DNA from: an uncultured Hymenobacter sp.
Lineage (GTDB): Bacteria > Bacteroidota > Bacteroidia > Cytophagales > Hymenobacteraceae
Direction: 5' to 3'
Length of the DNA: 64,000 bases
Assembly: GCA_913776615.1 (NCBI GenBank)
Contig: CAJYPK010000048.1
Span: 1-64,000 of the forward strand
The notes below the pieces were generated by a model. That model saw only the letters and a list, made by a program, of their open reading frames with translations. It made no database searches and had not been told where the DNA came from. The translations under genes and the position numbers were made by a program. Below are positions 60,590-64,000 of the stretch, in pieces; position 1 is the stretch's first letter; every line of letters starts with the position of its first letter.

Positions 60590-61770
60590 AAACCCGCTTT
60601 CGCGCCTGGGGCGGGGCCAGCCTGGGCGCCGCCTTTTTGATGGCCAATTCGTCCATCGGCCCCGGCTTTCTCACCCAGACCACCGTTTTCACCCAGCAGC
60701 TGCTCACCAGCTTCGGCTTCGTCATCCTCGTGTCGGTGGTGCTGGACGTGGGCGCTCAGCTCAATACCTGGCGCATTCTCACGGTGAGCGAGCTGCGCGC
60801 CCAGGATCTGGCCAACCGGCTGCTACCCGGGCTGGGCTACGCCCTGGCGGGCATGGTTATTCTGGGCGGCTTTGCCTTTAATATCGGCAATATCGCGGGT
60901 TGCGGACTGGGCTTGAACGTACTTACCGGCCTCTCCTTCGAGCAGGGGGCCGTGCTGAGCTGCGCGGTGGCGCTGCTGTTGTTCTGGGTGCGCGAGGTGG
61001 GCAAAATGCTCGACGGCTTCACCAGGATTCTGGGCACCGTCAAGATTTTGCTCACGCTGGGCATCGCCTTCAGCGCCCACCCGCCGCTGCTGCAAGCGCT
61101 GCACCACACTGTGCTGCCCGTCAAGGTAGACTCGAAGGCCATTATCACCATCGTGGGCGGCACGGTGGGCGGCTACATCACGTTTTCGGGCGCGCACCGG
61201 CTGCTCGATGCGGGCATCAAAGGTCTCGATAGCCAAGAGGTCGTGACGCGCAGCGCCGTGAGCGGCATCGTGATTTCTACCCTGATGCGTTTCGTCTTGT
61301 TTCTGGCCATCGTGGGCGTGCTCAGCCACGGCGCGGTGCTCGATGCCGACAACCCGGCGGCGAGCGTGTTCCGGTCGGCGGCGGGCGAGGTGGGCTTTCG
61401 GTTGTTCGGCGTCATTTTGTGGAGCGCGGCCATTTCGTCGGTTGTGGGCGCGGCCTACACGTCGGTGTCGTTTTTCAAAACTTTCCACCCCGCGCTGGCG
61501 CGCTACGAGCGAGCCTGCATTTCGGGGTTCATCATCTTATCGACGGCCATTTTCGTGCTGGTGGGCAAGCCCACGCAGCTGCTGGTTTTCGCCGGGGCGG
61601 TCAATGGGCTGATTCTACCCATTGCCCTAGCTATTGTGCTGGTAGCAGCCGCCAGTCCGCGCCTCATGGGCGCGTACCGGCATCCCCGCTGGATGCTGCT
61701 ATCCGGCTGGGCTGTAGTGCTGATTATGGGAGGTCTGAGCCTGCGCGCCCTGTGGGAGCAGTTCGGCTGA
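60586..61770 (+). CDS. Nramp-family transporter linked to 5-oxoprolinase
   Basis: A 394-residue membrane protein with about eleven helices of the Nramp/LeuT-like fold (SIGPGFLTQTTVFT in the first helix, GAHRLLDAGIKGLDSQEV in a later loop). Classical Nramp metal transporters have a DPGN-type motif in helix 1; here the corresponding NSSIGPG lacks the aspartate, which argues against metal transport. A similar gene (ycsG) lies next to pxp genes in Bacillus subtilis. I infer uptake of 5-oxoproline or a related acid, not metals. The ATG overlaps the pxpA stop. Confidence 0.85.
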   Translation: MKTRFRAWGGASLGAAFLMANSSIGPGFLTQTTVFTQQLLTSFGFVILVSVVLDVGAQLNTWRILTVSELRAQDLANRLLPGLGYALAGMVILGGFAFNIGNIAGCGLGLNVLTGLSFEQGAVLSCAVALLLFWVREVGKMLDGFTRILGTVKILLTLGIAFSAHPPLLQALHHTVLPVKVDSKAIITIVGGTVGGYITFSGAHRLLDAGIKGLDSQEVVTRSAVSGIVISTLMRFVLFLAIVGVLSHGAVLDADNPAASVFRSAAGEVGFRLFGVILWSAAISSVVGAAYTSVSFFKTFHPALARYERACISGFIILSTAIFVLVGKPTQLLVFAGAVNGLILPIALAIVLVAAASPRLMGAYRHPRWMLLSGWAVVLIMGGLSLRALWEQFG

Positions 61771-61788
61771 GGCCAGCCTGAAGCCCGG

Positions 61789-61956
61789 CTAGGCTGCTGG
61801 TCGCAGGGGGGCTTTGCGGCGCACGCGCCGGAAAAGAATCAGGAGTAAAATGCCCAGCGAAGGGCCCAGGAGTACCGAGCTGAGCAGATGCAGGTGCCAG
61901 TACTGCGTCTGGCTCAGATGCCAGTGTTCGGCGAGGAGGTGATAGATGCGGTCCAT
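61789..61956 (-). CDS. Small 55-residue membrane protein
   Basis: An open frame of 55 codons encoding a hydrophilic start (MDRIYHLLAEHWHLSQTQYW), one hydrophobic helix (LLSSVLLGPSLGILLLILF) and a basic end (RRVRRK). Codon use resembles that of the surrounding genes and the single helix followed by positive charge would be stable in the inner membrane. It is convergent to the Nramp-like gene. No known family recognised; it could be spurious. Confidence 0.4.
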   Translation of the reverse strand: MDRIYHLLAEHWHLSQTQYWHLHLLSSVLLGPSLGILLLILFRRVRRKAPLRPAA

Positions 61957-62007
61957 ACTAGTAAGATACGCATAATCAACCGTTTTTGGTGCGGGCTATT
62001 TCAGCCA

Positions 62008-62111
62008 GTAGCGTAAGCTTCAGCTTGCGAGCGAGCGCCGCGAGCAGTCACGTAAGCGAACGTCTGCCAGCGCCCCTGCTCGCGGCGCTCGCAAGCTGAT
62101 GCTTACGCTAC
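62008..62111. repeat. Family C palindrome (C3)
   Basis: Outer arms GTAGCGTAAGCTTCAGCTTG and complement (with minor mismatches), inner CGAGCGCCGCGAGCAG/CTGCTCGCGGCGCTCG. The loop shares the GCGAACGT segment with C2, giving the same orientation. Its last bases include the stop codon of the glycosyltransferase gene (TAG at 62110-62108). Confidence 0.9.
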
Positions 62112-63208
62112 ATCCCGCGCCAGGCCCGGGCCTCGGCCAGTGCTGCCAGCAACTGCGCGGTATCAATTTCGCGGGCGCAGCGGAAGTGCCCCAGCGGGCA
62201 ACGGGCGTGCCCGTGCAGCCCGCACGGCCGGCAGGCCAGCGGCCCCGGGTGCTCCACAATGCGGGCAAACGTACTCAGCGGCCCAAACCCAAACGCGGGT
62301 ACCGTGGAGCAGAAAATGGCGCACACCGGCGCATCCACGGCCGAGCACAGGTGCAGCGGCGCCGAGTCGTTGACGTAGTTGAGCACCGCCCCGCGCATGA
62401 GGGCCGCCGAGGCCAGCAGCGAGAGCTGACCCGCCAGGTTGACTAGCCCCGGCCGGTTGGCCGCCTGGGCCAGCCGCTCGCAGGCGACCGCGTCGGGCGG
62501 GCCGCCGAGCAGGTACACCCGCAGGCCCGCGGGCAGCGCGGCCAGCAGTTCCAGCCATTTTTCCTCGGGGTACTGCTTGGTAAACCAGACTGAGGTGGGG
62601 GCCAAACACACGTACTCACCCACGGCCGCGTAGGGCGCGGCGGCGGCCTCATCGGCCGGGGTGGGGTAGAGGCGCGGGGAATTAAAAATTGAAAATGAAG
62701 AATTAAAAAAGTCAGCGCTGCTTTCTCCATTCACTGGAGAGCTGGCGGTAAACTCATTTTTAATTTTTAATTTTTCATCTTCAATTAATGAAAGATTACG
62801 CGCTACCTCGTGCGTGCCGTCGCCGATAACGTGCGGCGCGCGCCGCGTGAAAAACCGGCTGAACGGATTTTCGGCAAAGCCCACCCGCTCCGTTGCGCCC
62901 GAAAAGGCCGTGAGAAATCCCGTGCTGGCAAAGCGCTGCAGCGTCATTACCCGGCCGTATTTCGCCTGGCGAATCTGTCGCAGCAGGCGCAGCAAATTGG
63001 GATATTTCTGACTTTTCTTGTCCCAGATAAGCACCCGCCGAATGTGCGGGTTGCCCACCAGCAAGCCCTCGTTGCCACGCCGCACCAGCACGTCGAGCGG
63101 GGCGGCGGGCTCGCGCAGGGCCAGATATTCAACCAGCGCCGTGGCTAAGATAACGTCGCCGATAAAGGCAGTTTGAATAAGGAGCGTGGCGCGGGGCGAA
63201 TCAGACAT
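62108..63208 (-). CDS. GT9 (ADP-heptose:LPS-like) glycosyltransferase with insert
   Basis: A 366-residue family 9 glycosyltransferase, likely adding a heptose or similar sugar to the LPS core. Signatures: LLIQTAFIGDVILATALVE at the N-terminus, VLAPTSVWFTK-type nucleotide block (CLAPTSVWFTKQYPEEKW), and ADP-binding SLLASAALMRGAVLNYVNDSAPLHLC. A stretch of about 33 residues near the middle (EKLKIKNEF to NSSFSIFNS) is encoded by an AT-rich palindrome inserted in frame. The last base of the coding frame and stop lie inside palindrome C3. The ATG at 63208 lies ten bases after a -7 box. Confidence 0.9.
   Translation of the reverse strand: MSDSPRATLLIQTAFIGDVILATALVEYLALREPAAPLDVLVRRGNEGLLVGNPHIRRVLIWDKKSQKYPNLLRLLRQIRQAKYGRVMTLQRFASTGFLTAFSGATERVGFAENPFSRFFTRRAPHVIGDGTHEVARNLSLIEDEKLKIKNEFTASSPVNGESSADFFNSSFSIFNSPRLYPTPADEAAAAPYAAVGEYVCLAPTSVWFTKQYPEEKWLELLAALPAGLRVYLLGGPPDAVACERLAQAANRPGLVNLAGQLSLLASAALMRGAVLNYVNDSAPLHLCSAVDAPVCAIFCSTVPAFGFGPLSTFARIVEHPGPLACRPCGLHGHARCPLGHFRCAREIDTAQLLAALAEARAWRGM
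62684..62792. repeat. AT-rich palindrome inside GT9 gene
   Basis: AATTAAAAATTGAAAATGAA (from about 62688) pairs imperfectly with TTTTTCATCTTCAATTAA (ending about 62788), with an inner CTCCATTCACTGGAG hairpin. Unlike its surroundings it is strongly AT-rich, yet it keeps the reading frame. A similar sequence starts at 63938. Confidence 0.85.
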
Positions 63209-63217
63209 GGCAGGCCC

Positions 63218-63225
63218 CAAAGGTA
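63218..63225 (-). promoter_or_regulatory. Possible -7 box for GT9 gene
   Basis: TACCTTTG on the minus strand, only nine bases from the ATG, implying a very short leader if used. Confidence 0.4.
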
Positions 63226-63266
63226 GGGTAGGGGCAAAAACTGCGCGGCGGCGCGGGCCGGCGCGG

Positions 63267-63899
63267 CTACGGAATAGCGTACTTAATATCCGCCGCGTCG
63301 TGGGTGTAGAAATAAGCGTAGTTAGCGCACATCTGCTCCCAGTCCTTTTCGGTGCGGTAATTTTCCCGCATGACGTCTTCCCAGGCCAGGCGCATTTGCC
63401 GGGCGCATACCAGCGGGCGCACCTGCCCAATACCGGTGCCCAGCCCCGGAATAGCCACCCGTTGCACGTTGTCGCGCACCAATTCGCCGGTGGCCAGCCG
63501 GCCGTGGCGCAGCAGTAGCAGCACGGCTTTCATGCTTTGGTACACGTTGGGGCCGCGCGTGATGGTCATGGGCGTGCGCATGGTGGGCGCGGCAATCAGG
63601 TAGGGAAAGAGAGCGTGGCCGGTGGGTAGGATCTCGGCTTGTCCCACCAGTAATTCCCCATAGTATTTCTCGCGGATGATGCGCTGCAAGTCTTTTTCCA
63701 GGTGCCAGCCCAGGTGCTTGGAGATGGCGAAATCGATGCCGCCATTCATGTAGCCGAAGCTATTGGCCGGGCTGACGAGCGCGTCGGCGGGGTAGTCGAA
63801 AATGGAGCCGTGGTGAATGCTGATTTGGGGTACCCCAGCGAAGACTTTTTGCCAGGCGGCGGTTATTTCAGGGTTGGTATCAACGAGTTGAAGGTGCAT
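63267..63899 (-). CDS. Macro-domain protein
   Basis: A 210-residue cytoplasmic protein with one macro domain, a fold that binds ADP-ribose or related metabolites and often hydrolyses ADP-ribosyl bonds. Visible are the strands SIHHGSIFDYPADALVSPAN, the ligand loop SFGYMNGGIDFAIS, PTGHALFPYLIAAPTMRTP, and a C-terminal loop AIPGLGTGIGQVRP. The substrate and partners are unknown. The gene is separated from the GT9 gene by 58 bp and may be co-transcribed with it. Confidence 0.88.
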   Translation of the reverse strand: MHLQLVDTNPEITAAWQKVFAGVPQISIHHGSIFDYPADALVSPANSFGYMNGGIDFAISKHLGWHLEKDLQRIIREKYYGELLVGQAEILPTGHALFPYLIAAPTMRTPMTITRGPNVYQSMKAVLLLLRHGRLATGELVRDNVQRVAIPGLGTGIGQVRPLVCARQMRLAWEDVMRENYRTEKDWEQMCANYAYFYTHDAADIKYAIP

Positions 63900-63937
63900 G
63901 AAGGGAAGTTACACCGGTTTCCAACTTCCTCGACAGA

Positions 63938-64000
63938 ATTAAAAATTAAAAATGAGTAATTAAAAATGAGCAAACCATTGACCTGCAAATTTTTAATTAC
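63938..64000. repeat. AT-rich palindrome arm at right edge
   Basis: Two near-copies of ATTAAAAATTAAAAATGAG followed by TTTTTAATTAC at the edge. It looks like the same AT-rich element as at 62684, cut by the window end. Confidence 0.65.

Noticed and set aside
60586..61770. Nramp-like protein as a manganese or iron importer
   Set aside because: The DPGN metal motif is missing and the gene is translationally coupled to pxpA.

Overview
The window reads as chromosomal DNA of a GC-rich Bacteroidota, most likely Hymenobacter or a close relative in the Cytophagales. The signs are a SusC/SusD pair, an outer-membrane TonB-dependent beta-barrel protein, TAnnTTTG-type -7 promoter boxes with no clear Shine-Dalgarno sites, the dxr-rseP gene order, and a high GC content. 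I saw no tRNA, rRNA, CRISPR array, integrase or transposase gene. All assignments rest on reading the sequence and on remembered family motifs; no database search was run.

Layout. 0.2-5.2 kb: a two-component pair (TPR histidine kinase, LuxR-type regulator) split by a secreted protein with about sixteen 17-residue repeats. 5.3-18.2 kb: meaB, an outer-membrane barrel protein, a double-FKBP lipoprotein, a beta-propeller protein, a SulP transporter with a folded leader RNA, an L,D-transpeptidase, small DUF proteins, rseP, dxr and an SDR oxidoreductase. 18.3-31.2 kb: the most notable region, a cluster that looks like a phosphonate-scavenging locus. It holds a TIGR03364-like FAD oxidoreductase, an XRE-cupin regulator, a PhnX-like HAD hydrolase, two secreted alkaline-phosphatase-superfamily hydrolases, SusD, SusC, a PhnZ-like HD oxygenase and an OPA-type (GlpT/UhpT-like) permease. 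31.4-45.4 kb: an aminotransferase, a pectin-side-chain esterase pair, the rpsP-rimM-trmD-rplS operon, a desaturase, a pseudouridine synthase, creD, a TM2 lipoprotein, panB and a thioredoxin-fold protein lacking its cysteines. 45.6-57.7 kb: a LysM lytic transglycosylase, an outer-membrane barrel receptor, an O-methyltransferase, two SRA/YDG proteins (one fused to HNH), an M16 protease and an M1 aminopeptidase. 58.1-64 kb: a tightly overlapped 5-oxoprolinase operon (pxpB-pxpC-pxpA plus an Nramp-like transporter), a GT9 glycosyltransferase and a macro-domain protein.

Proposed working of the phosphonate locus (inference): SusCD brings an organophosphonate or phosphonate ester across the outer membrane, the two exported hydrolases trim it, the OPA permease carries the free aminophosphonate inward, the FAD enzyme makes phosphonoacetaldehyde or a relative, and the PhnX-like hydrolase releases phosphate. 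The PhnZ-like oxygenase would serve a second, oxidative branch. No phnY-like hydroxylase and no phnW transaminase lies in the window.

The second theme is a dense population of dispersed palindromes. At least five sequence families (called A, B, C, D and AT-rich here) occupy nearly every sizeable intergenic gap, fill the rimM-trmD gap exactly, supply the stop codons of two genes, and in one case sit in frame inside a glycosyltransferase. Arms often continue into locus-specific sequence that is also inverted, as if elements had entered or grown from pre-existing hairpins.
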